Shown here: one piece after another, positions 54,994 through 63,731 of the stretch | Layout of the letters: the number at the start of each line of letters is the position of its first letter | Numbering within the stretch: position 1 is the first letter of the stretch | Program-made: the position numbers and the translations under genes | Origin: Arthrobacter subterraneus | GTDB taxonomy: Bacteria > Actinomycetota > Actinomycetes > Actinomycetales > Micrococcaceae | Length of the DNA: 64,000 nucleotides | Direction of reading: 5' to 3' | Assembly: GCF_900099735.1 (NCBI RefSeq) | Contig: NZ_FNDT01000008.1 | Span: forward strand, 1-64,000 | Notes under the pieces: model-generated | What the model saw: the letters and a program-made list of their open reading frames with translations, nothing else | What the model was told of the DNA's origin: nothing | The model's database searches: none

Positions 54994-56388
54994 GTGTTGA
55001 TCGCCACGCTGACCCTGCTCATGGGCGTTGTTGTGATCCTCGCGATCATCGCCGCGAACGGGTACTTCGTCGCCCAGGAATTCGCCTACATGTCCGTGGA
55101 CCGCTCCCGCCTGCGGGCACAGGCGGCCCAGGGGGATGAGACCGCCAAACGGGCGCTGGCGGTGACGGAAAAAACCTCCTTCATGCTCTCCGGCGCACAG
55201 CTGGGCATCACCGTCACCGGGCTGCTGGTCGGGTTCGTGGCCGAGCCGCTGGTCGGCGAGAGCCTCGGCGTGCTGCTGGGCGGCGTCGGCGTTCCTTCCG
55301 CGGTCAGCGTCACGGTCGGCACCGTCGCAGCGCTCGCCGTCTCCACTGTGGTGCAGATGATCTTCGGCGAGCTCTATCCAAAGAACCTCGCCATCGCCAA
55401 CCCCGAACCCCTTGCCCGGGGCTTGGCACGTTCCACTCGGATCTACCTCGCCGTGTTCGGCTGGCTGATCACCGTCTTTGACCGTGCCGCCAATGCCCTC
55501 CTGCGGGTGCTGCGGATTGAACCCGTGCACGACGTCGACAGCAGCGCCACCGCACGGGACCTGGAGCACATCGTCGCGGACTCACGCCAGAGCGGCGACC
55601 TGCCGGAAGAACTGTCGGTCATGATCGACCGCATCCTGGACTTCCCGCAACGCGAAGTGGAACATGCAATGATTCCCCGGCCCCAGGTAGACACCGTGGC
55701 GCCCGGCATGCTGATCGGCGACGTGCGCTCACTGATGGCCGAAGCCCACACCCGCTACCCGGTGATCGATGAGCGGGACGAGCCTGTCGGCGTCGTCCAG
55801 CTTGTTGACGTCCTCGGTGCCGACGACGGCGACACTGTCGCCACCATCATGAGGCCCCCTACCGTGCTCCCCACGCTGATGTCCCTCCCCAAGGCCCTGG
55901 ATCAGATGACGCAGGCACGGAACGAGCTGGCGTGCGTCATCGACGAATACGGCGGATTCACCGGGATCATCACCCTGGAGGACCTGGCCGAAGAGGTTGC
56001 CGGAGAGATGACAGACGAGCACGACGCCGACCTGCCGGAGCCGGTGCTGCCTGACAGCGACGGCCAGTGGCGCATCGCAGGCGATGTGCACCTTGATGAG
56101 GCCGAGCGCTTCATCGGTCATGGGCTTCCCCGGGGCAACTACGAGACGGTAGCCGGCCTGCTCATCGGCCACCACGGCGGACTGCCGGCGGTCGGAGACA
56201 CCGTGCGGATTCCACTGCCGCAGGATCCGGCCGAACTCGTCCTGGACAAGCCGGTCTCACGGCTGCTTGAAGCGGAGGTTCTTGAGGTGGAAAGACGGGT
56301 ACCGAAAACCGTCCGCCTGGCATTGCACGAGTCCCCGGACGGCACGGACACCACCGCCAACCGGGAAGCCAGGAGGAACGATGGATAA
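54994..56388 (+). CDS. CNNM/CorC-type hemolysin-family membrane protein with CBS pair
   Basis: A 464-aa protein. The N-terminal DUF21/CNNM domain has about four helices (LLMGVVVILAIIAANGYFVAQEFAYMSVDRSRL; GAQLGITVTGLLVGFVAEPLVG; IFGELYPKNLAIANPEP). It is followed by two CBS domains (MIPRPQVDTVAP; IDEYGGFTGIITLEDLAEEVAGEM) and a CorC_HlyC transporter-associated domain. Members are tied to Mg2+/Co2+ export. The start is GTG at 54994 with GGGGG upstream. It overlaps the next CNNM gene by 8 nt. Confidence 0.9.
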   Translation: MLIATLTLLMGVVVILAIIAANGYFVAQEFAYMSVDRSRLRAQAAQGDETAKRALAVTEKTSFMLSGAQLGITVTGLLVGFVAEPLVGESLGVLLGGVGVPSAVSVTVGTVAALAVSTVVQMIFGELYPKNLAIANPEPLARGLARSTRIYLAVFGWLITVFDRAANALLRVLRIEPVHDVDSSATARDLEHIVADSRQSGDLPEELSVMIDRILDFPQREVEHAMIPRPQVDTVAPGMLIGDVRSLMAEAHTRYPVIDERDEPVGVVQLVDVLGADDGDTVATIMRPPTVLPTLMSLPKALDQMTQARNELACVIDEYGGFTGIITLEDLAEEVAGEMTDEHDADLPEPVLPDSDGQWRIAGDVHLDEAERFIGHGLPRGNYETVAGLLIGHHGGLPAVGDTVRIPLPQDPAELVLDKPVSRLLEAEVLEVERRVPKTVRLALHESPDGTDTTANREARRNDG

Positions 56389-57406
56389 CCCGTGGATCGT
56401 CCTAACCGTAACGATCGGGCTCATCGCGCTCAGCGCCTTTTTTGTGGTCATCGAGTTCGCGCTCCTGGGTGCCCGCCGTCACCGCCTCGAGGAGATGGCC
56501 GCCACCAGCCGCGGAGCGCGTGCCGCGCTGAAGGGCGTGAACGAACTGACCGTCATGCTCGCGGGTGCCCAGCTTGGCATCACGGCCTGCACTTTCGCAC
56601 TCGGCGCGGTCACCAAACCGGCAGTCGATGCCTGGCTCACCCCGTTCTTTGCCGGCTGGGGACTGCCGTACTGGGTCGCGGATAGCGGCTCGTTTGTCCT
56701 CTCGCTGCTGGCGGTGACGTTCCTGCACCTCGTCGTCGGAGAGATGGCACCCAAGTCCTGGGCCATTGCCCACCCCGAGACGTCTGCTGTCCTGGTGGGT
56801 CGACCAGCCCGCGGGTTTGTCTGGATCTTCCGGCCGCTGCTCGACTGGACAAACGAAATCGCGAATCGCCTGGTGAAGGCGTCGGGCGTGAAACCGACGG
56901 ACCGGGCCGGGGTCGGCGGACAGGATGTCGATACCATCCGTCACCTGGTGGAGCATTCCGCCAACCTCGGAGCGCTGGACGCGTCAATCCGGACCCCCAT
57001 TTCGGGTGCGCTGGATCTGGAGACGCTCCCCGTCAAATCCCTTCTGCCGAAGGACGGAAAGGTACCCGCCGCGGTACCGGCCGACGCCACCGCCGCGGAT
57101 ATCCAGGCTGCCGCGGCCCGCTCCGGTCACATGCGGATTCTGGTCGAGTCCGACTACGCTACCGAGGCTCCCGGGGTGGTGCACGTCAGGGATACCCTCC
57201 TTGAAGCCCGGGACCGGCCGGCATGGGATCTGGCGCGCCCGGCATTCACCCTCTCGCCTGATGTGCCGGTGCACGAGGCTCTGGCCCGCATGCGCCGGTC
57301 CGGTGAGCAGCTGGCTGTCGTGATGGACGGCTCCCGGTTTGTCGGCGTGGTCACGGTGAACGACGCCCTGCGCAAGGTCCTTCCGGCAACCGAAGCCCTG
57401 CCGTGA
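56381..57406 (+). CDS. Second CNNM-type membrane protein with CBS domains
   Basis: A 341-aa paralogue of the preceding gene: LIALSAFFVVIEFALLGARRHRLEEMA, LAGAQLGITACTFALGAVTKP and VVGEMAPKSWAIAHPE in the membrane domain, then a CBS pair ending SGEQLAVVMDGSRFVGVVTVNDAL. It lacks the C-terminal CorC_HlyC domain of its partner. The ATG at 56381 with AGGAGG lies inside the end of the first gene (8-nt overlap), so the two are translated together and may form a heteromer. Confidence 0.9.
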   Translation: MDNPWIVLTVTIGLIALSAFFVVIEFALLGARRHRLEEMAATSRGARAALKGVNELTVMLAGAQLGITACTFALGAVTKPAVDAWLTPFFAGWGLPYWVADSGSFVLSLLAVTFLHLVVGEMAPKSWAIAHPETSAVLVGRPARGFVWIFRPLLDWTNEIANRLVKASGVKPTDRAGVGGQDVDTIRHLVEHSANLGALDASIRTPISGALDLETLPVKSLLPKDGKVPAAVPADATAADIQAAAARSGHMRILVESDYATEAPGVVHVRDTLLEARDRPAWDLARPAFTLSPDVPVHEALARMRRSGEQLAVVMDGSRFVGVVTVNDALRKVLPATEALP

Positions 57407-57522
57407 CTGACGCCGCTGTGCCTGCAGGAGGTGCAGCGCTCGCACCGACTCCCCCACTACTCCGTGGACTGGTCTTTCCGGCTCCCGGCATTCCGCTGTC
57501 CGCCGCACCCTCACGGAACTGC

Positions 57523-58872
57523 TCAACTATGGGGCTTACGCCGGTGGTGACCCTCAACCGTGCGGCCGCGCCTGGTGTGGGATTTCACCCAGGATTCATC
57601 TGAGCCCGGGGCCTTCCCCGACAGATCGATTATTGCCTGACTGTCTGCCCGCAACTCTTGTGCCCTGCGGAGGTTCTCTCCCTCGAAAGCCGGACTCATT
57701 GATTCGAGCGCATCGGCCTGCACACCTGAGGTAAGCGCATCATCGCGCCAGTAGGAAACCGCCTCTACGACTGCACGAATGCGGTGGACCGCCTGGGCTT
57801 GGGTGAGCCGAAAATCCGTAGCCCGGTGCACGAGCAACCTGATATCACGGTCATATGGGTCGTCCTCCGGCGTCAGCGGTGTGGCAGGGCTGGCGTGACG
57901 GGACGGGTTAACGTCGAAGGACGGCGCCAGCCGCCAGCCTTGACCGCCGTGAAGCAGTCCGTGATTGCGCATATGGTCGTCAATGTTATTGACCAGGACA
58001 ATCAGCGCCGCCCGCATGAACAATTCCGAGGCATCAGCAGAGGGCTTACCCGAGATGGCCGCGACCCGGCCGGCGAGTGTCGCGTAATCGAGCGGCTCGC
58101 GCTCTGTGATTCCGAAGGCACTCCGAAAGCTCATGTACGGAATCCTCCGTTCCCCCGCCCGGTCAAACCTCTGGGTAAGGAATACCGACTGATCCTGTCC
58201 GAGAGACACCGTTCGAGACGGCTGCACCTGAATGCCCGCCCGTCGCTGCAGCTTGATGGTTGTGAGTTCCCAGGCGGATACGTTGTAGGTGTCAGAAGTT
58301 TGCGGGAATTTCGCCAGGTGCATCACATTGGCCTCATCCCGCACCCAGGCTTTGGGCTGCGCCCCACCGGGGGACGATCCAACGCCGATCAGGTTGTGCA
58401 CCTCTTCAGTGACCTCACCATTGGCCGCGAAGTGCTGTGCGGCGGCCACCAGTCTTGAGAGATCATGGACAGTGGCGCGACCATGCTCTGAGGACAGGAA
58501 CTCTTCGCCCTTGCGGAACCGGACGGCACCTTGCCGCGTCTCGTCCGGCACATGAAGGAGAAGATCGATTTCCGTCGGTGGCTTGTACCTTTCACCGCGC
58601 ATTTTGGCCTTCCGACGCAGATCTGCATCGATGAGGCGCCTGCCCCAACTATCCGGTGCGGCGTCGTCGAACGCCTGAAAGATGGTGCGGTGCGAGGGAG
58701 GAGTTTGCGGACCGCGCTGCAACGGCAGGTCGGGGGATATCTGAAAAGACCGATCACTGGATAACCACTGATCAAGGTAGGTGAAAGTCAGGGCAGGGTT
58801 CTGGAAGCCGGGGTGTACGTCGATGCTGAATGCACCGACGTGTTGGTCACCGATCCACACCTCATATGTCAT
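57523..58872 (-). CDS. hipA: HipA-family kinase toxin
   Basis: A 449-aa HipA. Visible features: an N-terminal VGAFSIDVHPGFQNPALTFTY domain, the phosphoserine loop GVGSSPGGAQPKA (Ser166/167), the catalytic NNIDDHMRNHG (Asp298, Asn303) and the metal site SFDVNPS (Asp320). In E. coli HipA phosphorylates glutamyl-tRNA synthetase and causes growth arrest; the target here is unknown. The C-terminus has a basic tail beyond the family fold. It overlaps the antitoxin gene by 4 nt. The pair lies between the CNNM genes and the ABC-F gene, probably as a mobile module. Confidence 0.92.
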   Translation of the reverse strand: MTYEVWIGDQHVGAFSIDVHPGFQNPALTFTYLDQWLSSDRSFQISPDLPLQRGPQTPPSHRTIFQAFDDAAPDSWGRRLIDADLRRKAKMRGERYKPPTEIDLLLHVPDETRQGAVRFRKGEEFLSSEHGRATVHDLSRLVAAAQHFAANGEVTEEVHNLIGVGSSPGGAQPKAWVRDEANVMHLAKFPQTSDTYNVSAWELTTIKLQRRAGIQVQPSRTVSLGQDQSVFLTQRFDRAGERRIPYMSFRSAFGITEREPLDYATLAGRVAAISGKPSADASELFMRAALIVLVNNIDDHMRNHGLLHGGQGWRLAPSFDVNPSRHASPATPLTPEDDPYDRDIRLLVHRATDFRLTQAQAVHRIRAVVEAVSYWRDDALTSGVQADALESMSPAFEGENLRRAQELRADSQAIIDLSGKAPGSDESWVKSHTRRGRTVEGHHRRKPHS

Positions 58873-59150
58873 GAGTTGCGACTCCTGGCACGCTGCCTGC
58901 CAAGCAGGTGGGCACGCATTCGTCCCAGATCAGTGTTCAATGGATCAGTGGCACCGGTGATGCGCTCGGTCAGATTAAGCACCTGTGCGACAGCGAGGAA
59001 GGTCCCGAGGCGTACACCGCTGTCACCACGTTCGATGCGTCGCAGTGCGGGCAACGAAACATTCGCGCGCTCCGCGGTCAATTCCTGGCTCAACCCCAGC
59101 ATGATGCGCCACTGACGCAGATGCTCACCGAGTTGCTCAGCAGTTTCCAT
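58869..59150 (-). CDS. hipB: HipB-family XRE antitoxin
   Basis: A 93-aa XRE/Cro-type helix-turn-helix protein (LGEHLRQWRIMLGLSQELTAERANVSLPALRRIERGDSGVRLGTFLAVAQVLNL). It should bind HipA and repress the operon. A C-terminal basic stretch (LLGRQRARSRNS) follows. It is the promoter-proximal gene. An inverted repeat cgttgc-N15-gcaacg at 59185-59211 is a candidate operator. Confidence 0.9.
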   Translation of the reverse strand: METAEQLGEHLRQWRIMLGLSQELTAERANVSLPALRRIERGDSGVRLGTFLAVAQVLNLTERITGATDPLNTDLGRMRAHLLGRQRARSRNS

Positions 59151-59184
59151 TACCCACTCTCCCTATCTGCTAACAGTACTCCTA

Positions 59185-59211
59185 CGTTGCATTAGGTTCG
59201 ATAAGGCAACG
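59185..59211. promoter_or_regulatory. Candidate HipB operator
   Basis: cgttgc and gcaacg arms, 15 bp apart, lie 35-61 bp before the hipB start. A further gtgcaac occurs near 59240. Autoregulation by HipB is known for the family; this site is inferred. Confidence 0.4.
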
Positions 59212-59271
59212 CGAAAGTCGCATAGCCATACGAAATGGTGCAACGGCGGCCGCAGTCAGCGCACAAACGCG

Positions 59272-61095
59272 TTATTCCCCCAGCACCTCCGCCGCCGCCA
59301 GCCACTGCTCCTCAAGGGACTCCTGCTCCGTCTGGAGCTCCCGCAGCTTCGCATCGAGATCGCTCATCTTCTCGAAGTCGACCGACGCCTTGCTGCCGGC
59401 CTCACTCATCTGCTGGTTGATCTTCTCGATCTGCGAACTCGTCTTGGTCATCTGCCGCTCAATGCGCGTCAGGTCCTTCTTCGCCTGGCGGGCCTCCTCC
59501 GGTGACGGGCCATCCTGCCCGGCAGCCGCCGTCGTACCGTTTGAACTCTCCGCCGCCAGCGGCTTGGCCCCCATTCCTTCACTGGACGCGGCCCCGCGTC
59601 GCAGCTGCAGGTACTGGTCCACGCCGCCAGGCAGGTCGCGGATCTTCCCGTCGCCCAGCAGGGCCAGCTGGGTATCAGTCACGCGCTCCAGCAAGTACCG
59701 GTCATGCGAGACCACCACCAGCGTGCCCGGCCATCCGTCCAGCACGTCCTCCACCGCGGCGAGGGTATCCGTGTCCAGGTCATTGGTCGGCTCATCGAGC
59801 ATCAGCACATTCGGCTCGCCCACCAGCAGGCGCAGCAGCTGCAGGCGCCGCCGCTCACCACCGGAGAGGTCACCGACCGGGGTCCACTGCCGCTGGTTGG
59901 TGAACCCGAGCTGTTCCACGAGCTGGCTCGCCGACACTTCCTTCCCGCCGACGGACACCACCCGCTTCTCCTGCTCGATGACCTCGGTGACGCGCAGGTG
60001 ATTGACATCGTCAAGCTCGCGCACGTCCTGCGAGAGGATGGCGGTCTGCACGGTCTTGCCGCGCTTCACCCGGCCCGACGACGGCGACACCTCACCGTTC
60101 AGCAGCCGCAGCAGGGTGGTCTTGCCCGCACCGTTGACGCCGACAATCCCAAGGCGCTGTCCCGGCGCGAGCCGCAGCGTGACCCCCTTGAACAGCGGCT
60201 TGTCCCCCAGCTCCAGCGACACGTTCTCAAGGTCCAGGACGTCCTTGCCGAGCCGGGCGGTGGCGAGCTTGCTCAGCGCAAGCGAATCCCGCGGCTCCGG
60301 CACATCCGCGATCAGCGCATTGGCGGCCTCTATGCGGAACTTCGGCTTGGAAGTGCGGGCCGGAGCGCCGCGGCGCAGCCACGCAAGTTCCTTCTTCACC
60401 AGCTGCTGGCGCTTGCCCTCGACAACGGCGGCCATGCGGTCACGCTCGGCGCGGGCCAGGACGTAGGCGGCGTATCCGCCGTCGAATCCGTCCACAATGC
60501 CGTCATGGACCTCCCAGGTGCGGGTGGAGATTTCGTCGAGGAACCAGCGGTCGTGGGTGACCACCAGCAGGCCGCCCTCGGTGGGGCGCCACCGCTGCTT
60601 CAGGTGTTCCGCGAGCCAGGCGACCCCCTCGACGTCGAGGTGGTTGGTGGGCTCGTCCAGCATGATGACGTCGTCGTTCCCGATGAGGAGCTTCGCCAGC
60701 GCTACCCGGCGCTTCTGCCCGCCGGAGAGGGAGTCCACGCGGGCGTGCCAGTCCACCTCGGCCACCAGCCCACCCATGACGTCACGGATCTTGGGGTTGG
60801 AGGCCCACTCGTGGTCGGCCTGGTCACCGACGATCGCGGCGCCGACGTCGAGATGGCCCTCGAGCACGTCGCTCTGGTCCAGGTAACCGACGGTGACGTC
60901 GCGGCGTTTCGTGACGCGGCCGTCGTCGGGCGTTCCGCGCTGGGCGAGCAGTCGCATCAGGGTGGATTTGCCGTCACCGTTGCGGCCGACCATACCGATC
61001 CGGTCGCCCTCTTCTATTCCGAGGGTGACGCCGTCCAGGACGGTGCGGGTGGCAAAAGTGATGCTGATGTTTTCAGCACCGAGCAGGTGGGCCAA
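59272..61095 (-). CDS. ABC-F family ATPase (Uup/EttA-like)
   Basis: A 607-aa soluble protein with two ABC domains: Walker A VGRNGDGKST and signature LSGGQKRRVALAKLL with LDEPTNHLD, then Walker A VGVNGAGKTT and LSGGERRRLQLLRLL with LDEPTNDLD. A coiled-coil C-terminus (about 535-600) resembles Uup. Members act on the ribosome to resolve stalled translation. There are no membrane segments. It lies 44 bp downstream of ispE in the same direction. Confidence 0.93.
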   Translation of the reverse strand: MAHLLGAENISITFATRTVLDGVTLGIEEGDRIGMVGRNGDGKSTLMRLLAQRGTPDDGRVTKRRDVTVGYLDQSDVLEGHLDVGAAIVGDQADHEWASNPKIRDVMGGLVAEVDWHARVDSLSGGQKRRVALAKLLIGNDDVIMLDEPTNHLDVEGVAWLAEHLKQRWRPTEGGLLVVTHDRWFLDEISTRTWEVHDGIVDGFDGGYAAYVLARAERDRMAAVVEGKRQQLVKKELAWLRRGAPARTSKPKFRIEAANALIADVPEPRDSLALSKLATARLGKDVLDLENVSLELGDKPLFKGVTLRLAPGQRLGIVGVNGAGKTTLLRLLNGEVSPSSGRVKRGKTVQTAILSQDVRELDDVNHLRVTEVIEQEKRVVSVGGKEVSASQLVEQLGFTNQRQWTPVGDLSGGERRRLQLLRLLVGEPNVLMLDEPTNDLDTDTLAAVEDVLDGWPGTLVVVSHDRYLLERVTDTQLALLGDGKIRDLPGGVDQYLQLRRGAASSEGMGAKPLAAESSNGTTAAAGQDGPSPEEARQAKKDLTRIERQMTKTSSQIEKINQQMSEAGSKASVDFEKMSDLDAKLRELQTEQESLEEQWLAAAEVLGE

Positions 61096-61139
61096 GGGAA
61101 ATACTGCTTTCGTTATGGGTGATCTTCGGTGAAGCGGCG

Positions 61140-62123
61140 TTACGCGAAGTAGTCGCTGACAATCCTTGCACCATGGGCGGGCCCGTGCACCAGTTCGGTG
61201 GAGAGCCCGGCGGTGGCGAGCAGCGCATCGACGGTGGCGGCGTGCTCCTCGGATTCGGCGAGGAACGCAACGGTGGGGCCGGAACCGGACACGATCCCGG
61301 CAAGCGCGCCGGCGTCCCTGCCCGCGTGGAGGATGTCCTTGAGCTCGGGCGCAAGTTCCAGTGCGGCGGCCTGCAGGTCGTTGTGGAGCAGGTCGGCCAG
61401 TGCGTGAGCGTCCCCGGAGCGCATGGCGGTGAGGATCTGCGGGTCGATCTCGGGGATCTCCGGCGGTACGTCGCCGTTGGCGAGCCGCAGGTCATCCAGC
61501 GTCCGGTACACCGCCGGCGTGGACAACCCAAAGTTGCTCGGTACCAGGACCCAGTGCAGCGGCGTCTTGGAGATGGCTGGGGTGAGCTGCTCCCCCACTC
61601 CGACCCCGACGGCGGTGCCCCCGATGAGCGCGAAGGGCACGTCGGCGCCGAGATCGACGGCGATCTTCGCGAGTTCGTCGCGGGAGAAGCCGCTGTTCCA
61701 GAGGGCGTCGCAGGCCAGGAGGGCTGCGGCGGCGTCGGCCGATCCGCCGCCCATGCCGCCGGCGATCGGGACGCGCTTGGTGATGTTCAGGTGTACGCCG
61801 GTGGAGTTCTCGCTGAGTTCGGCGAGGAGTGCCGCGGCACGGGCGGCAAGGTTACTGGCGTCGAGCGGGATTTCCTCCATGGGGAGGTTGAGGCTGCCCT
61901 GGCCGTCCACCGTGACGGTGATGGCGCCGTCGTCGGTGGCTGTAGCGGTGATCTCCTCATACAGGGAGACGGCGAGGTAAACGCTGGCGACGCTGTGGTA
62001 GCCATCTTCGCGGGGGGTTCCGACGCGCAGGGAGACGTTGATTTTGCCCGGCGCCTTCACACGGACGGCGCGGGGGCCTGTTGTGCGCATCCCTGCCGTT
62101 CTCCCAGCCACCATGATCTCCAA
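61140..62123 (-). CDS. ispE: 4-diphosphocytidyl-2-C-methyl-D-erythritol kinase
   Basis: A 327-aa GHMP kinase of the MEP isoprenoid pathway. Motifs are VKAPGKINVSLRVG, the ATP loop PIAGGMGGGSADAAAALLA and a C-terminal VSGSGPTVAFLAES. The start is uncertain: TTG at 62123 has GAGGTGA upstream, whereas ATG at 62090 (MRTTGPRAVRVKAPGK) agrees better with the usual family N-terminus. It precedes the ABC-F gene, an arrangement common in actinobacteria. Confidence 0.93.
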   Translation of the reverse strand: MEIMVAGRTAGMRTTGPRAVRVKAPGKINVSLRVGTPREDGYHSVASVYLAVSLYEEITATATDDGAITVTVDGQGSLNLPMEEIPLDASNLAARAAALLAELSENSTGVHLNITKRVPIAGGMGGGSADAAAALLACDALWNSGFSRDELAKIAVDLGADVPFALIGGTAVGVGVGEQLTPAISKTPLHWVLVPSNFGLSTPAVYRTLDDLRLANGDVPPEIPEIDPQILTAMRSGDAHALADLLHNDLQAAALELAPELKDILHAGRDAGALAGIVSGSGPTVAFLAESEEHAATVDALLATAGLSTELVHGPAHGARIVSDYFA

Positions 62124-62165
62124 CTTAGATCACCTCAGGGCTGAGGAGAAACTCTCCTACTGAGG

Positions 62166-62315
62166 TCAGGAGCGTGGGTCCTCGGCCGTAGCTTCGGCGG
62201 GCTGCAGGCGCTGGGCGCTGGCACGGCGGTCGAGGATGACTTTGGCGGCCGCGGCGAGAAACAGAACCGGGGCGGTCAGAATGGCCATGCCAATTAAAAG
62301 GTCGATGAGTTCCAC
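62166..62315 (-). CDS. Possible 49-aa single-span membrane protein
   Basis: A small frame starting with GTG at 62315: VELIDLLIGMAILTAPVLF, then LAAAAKVILDRRASAQ and an acidic tail ending EDPRS. Codon positions show actinobacterial third-position G/C bias and it has one clear hydrophobic helix followed by a basic patch, as in real small membrane proteins. There is no strong Shine-Dalgarno. It lies 42 bp upstream of ispE on the same strand. Confidence 0.5.
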   Translation of the reverse strand: MELIDLLIGMAILTAPVLFLAAAAKVILDRRASAQRLQPAEATAEDPRS

Positions 62316-62457
62316 GGCGATTGCACCAAGCTTTCGTTCTTAAGGACGCCCCATCCTTGATAAACGTAAACGGTTCAGGGCGGGTTCCCAAATCCCTGCG
62401 TGGTGTGGCGTGGGGTGAACGTTGCGGTGGCGCTGGTTCTATTACCGCTTTGTGCGT

Positions 62458-63153
62458 TTATGGGGCGACCACTTCGACACTGGCCCAGCGGCGGGTCGCG
62501 TCGATCTCCGGTCCGCCGGCCAGGCCGTCGGGAGTTGCCGTCATGACGCCGTAGGAGCCCGGGGCAATGCCCGGAGAGAGGGTAATGGTGAAGCTGTAGT
62601 CTCCGGACAGGCTGGCGTACGCGGACTGGTCGCCGATGATCGAGTAATCCGTGTTGGCGGGTCCGAAGAACACCTGGATCCGCTGACCCGGCTGGTAGCC
62701 GCCTCCGGTGATCGTGAACGAGGTTCCGGCCTGCACGGTGATTCCAACCGCTCCCCACTCGGGGGACGGGGTCACCACATTGCTGCTCGGGGCGCCCGGG
62801 TTCGGTTCGCCGTGCGGCGGCGGGACGAACGGGCCGGGGGCGGGCTCACCGTGCGGCGGCGGCACAAAGGGATCGTCCGGCCCGGCGGGCAGCGGCTCGA
62901 GCGTCGGAGCGGGCGTCTCCGTGGGCTCCACGGTCGGTTCGGGCGTCTCTACAGGTTCTTCGGTCTCTTCAGGCTCTTTCGTTGCTGTCTCCTCCGGCGT
63001 CGCCTCTTCGGGAGTGGGGCTGGGCGACGGGGATGCAGGCTCGGAAGCCGCCGTCGTACTCTCAGCATTACCTTCCGGAGGCGCACCTGCGCAGCCGGCA
63101 AGCAGGAGAGATGACACTGCAGCGAGGACGAAGACTGATGACAGCTTTGGCAC
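62458..63153 (-). CDS. Lipoprotein with Pro/Glu/Thr-rich linker and C-terminal beta domain
   Basis: A 231-aa exported protein. The signal peptide ends with a lipobox (LLLAGC, Cys about 21). Residues about 22-90 are a low-complexity Ser/Pro/Thr/Glu spacer, followed by a duplicated PFVPPPHGEPxPG element (about 93-120). The C-terminal part (about 130-231; VQAGTSFTITGGGYQPGQRIQVFFGP) looks like an Ig/IPT-type beta-sandwich. No enzyme motif is visible. It may project the beta domain through the wall to bind a surface ligand. Function unknown. Confidence 0.75.
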   Translation of the reverse strand: MPKLSSVFVLAAVSSLLLAGCAGAPPEGNAESTTAASEPASPSPSPTPEEATPEETATKEPEETEEPVETPEPTVEPTETPAPTLEPLPAGPDDPFVPPPHGEPAPGPFVPPPHGEPNPGAPSSNVVTPSPEWGAVGITVQAGTSFTITGGGYQPGQRIQVFFGPANTDYSIIGDQSAYASLSGDYSFTITLSPGIAPGSYGVMTATPDGLAGGPEIDATRRWASVEVVAP

Positions 63154-63248
63154 TGGGGATACTTTCGAGACGTAGCGAGACCGGTGCCTTTGAGGTTACC
63201 GGCTGCAACGGTTGCCCAACAGCACGGGATGGTTACGTGAGCCAACTG

Positions 63249-63293
63249 TTACCGGGTGGCTGATTACCTACTGGCTGATTACTCACCGGCTGA
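63249..63293 (-). repeat. 15-bp tandem repeat that reiterates the stop codon
   Basis: On the minus strand three units follow one another: TCAGCCGGTGAGTAA (63279-63293, the last four codons and stop of the upstream gene), TCAGCCAGTAGGTAA (63264-63278) and TCAGCCACCCGGTAA (63249-63263). All end in TAA in the same frame. Confidence 0.85.
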
Positions 63294-63731
63294 GGTGAGG
63301 CGGAGCCGGACCATGCTCGCGCTGCCCGGCTCCGGGCTGTCGACACGCAACTGGATCCGGTAGCCCTCGGAAGTGGCGACGGCCGAGCACACGCTGCTGA
63401 CGCCCACCTCGTCGTCTCCGCGCTGACAGTCGCCGTCCAGTTCAAAGTCCCAGCCGAGCGTGTCCGTGAGCCGCTGAAGGTCCGTGGCTTCCAGCACCCG
63501 GTCCGCCTGCCAGGTGCGGCTCAGAGTGGGGCACGGTTTGGTGTTGAAGCAGACGAACTGCTCCCGCTCGACGTGTTCCGAGACCACGAGCCAGCCTTCG
63601 GGGACCTCAATCCGGTCGGCAATCGAGCCCGCCTGTTGGGCGACGCCATCATGGTAGGTCTTGACGAAAAAGAACGCGCCGGTCCAGGCGAGAGCCATGC
63701 CGATCAGGAGGCCGATGGCCCGTATCCTCAT
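63279..63731 (-). CDS. Membrane-anchored protein of unknown function
   Basis: A 150-aa protein with a single N-terminal hydrophobic helix (about 5-23, IGLLIGMALAWTGAFFFVK) and an outer domain containing FVCFNTKPCPTLSRTW and two further Cys (GDCQRGDDEVGVSSVCSA), which could form disulfides. No family was recognised. AGGGA precedes the ATG. Its stop region is reiterated three times in tandem. Confidence 0.65.
   Translation of the reverse strand: MRIRAIGLLIGMALAWTGAFFFVKTYHDGVAQQAGSIADRIEVPEGWLVVSEHVEREQFVCFNTKPCPTLSRTWQADRVLEATDLQRLTDTLGWDFELDGDCQRGDDEVGVSSVCSAVATSEGYRIQLRVDSPEPGSASMVRLRLTSAGE

Noticed and set aside
54522-55049. 175-codon minus-strand frame in the gap before the CNNM genes
   Set aside because: Its composition is irregular, it overlaps the start of the CNNM gene, and it shows no domain; treated as noise.
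57403-57603. 66-codon plus-strand frame overlapping the stop of the second CNNM gene
   Set aside because: It begins with a plausible GTGA overlap but has weak codon bias, Pro/Ala-rich sequence without a family, and runs into the 3' end of hipA. It may be a remnant but cannot be supported as a gene.
59704-61122. Long plus-strand open frame opposite the ABC-F gene
   Set aside because: It is a shadow of the ABC-F gene, whose Walker and signature motifs are all intact on the minus strand.
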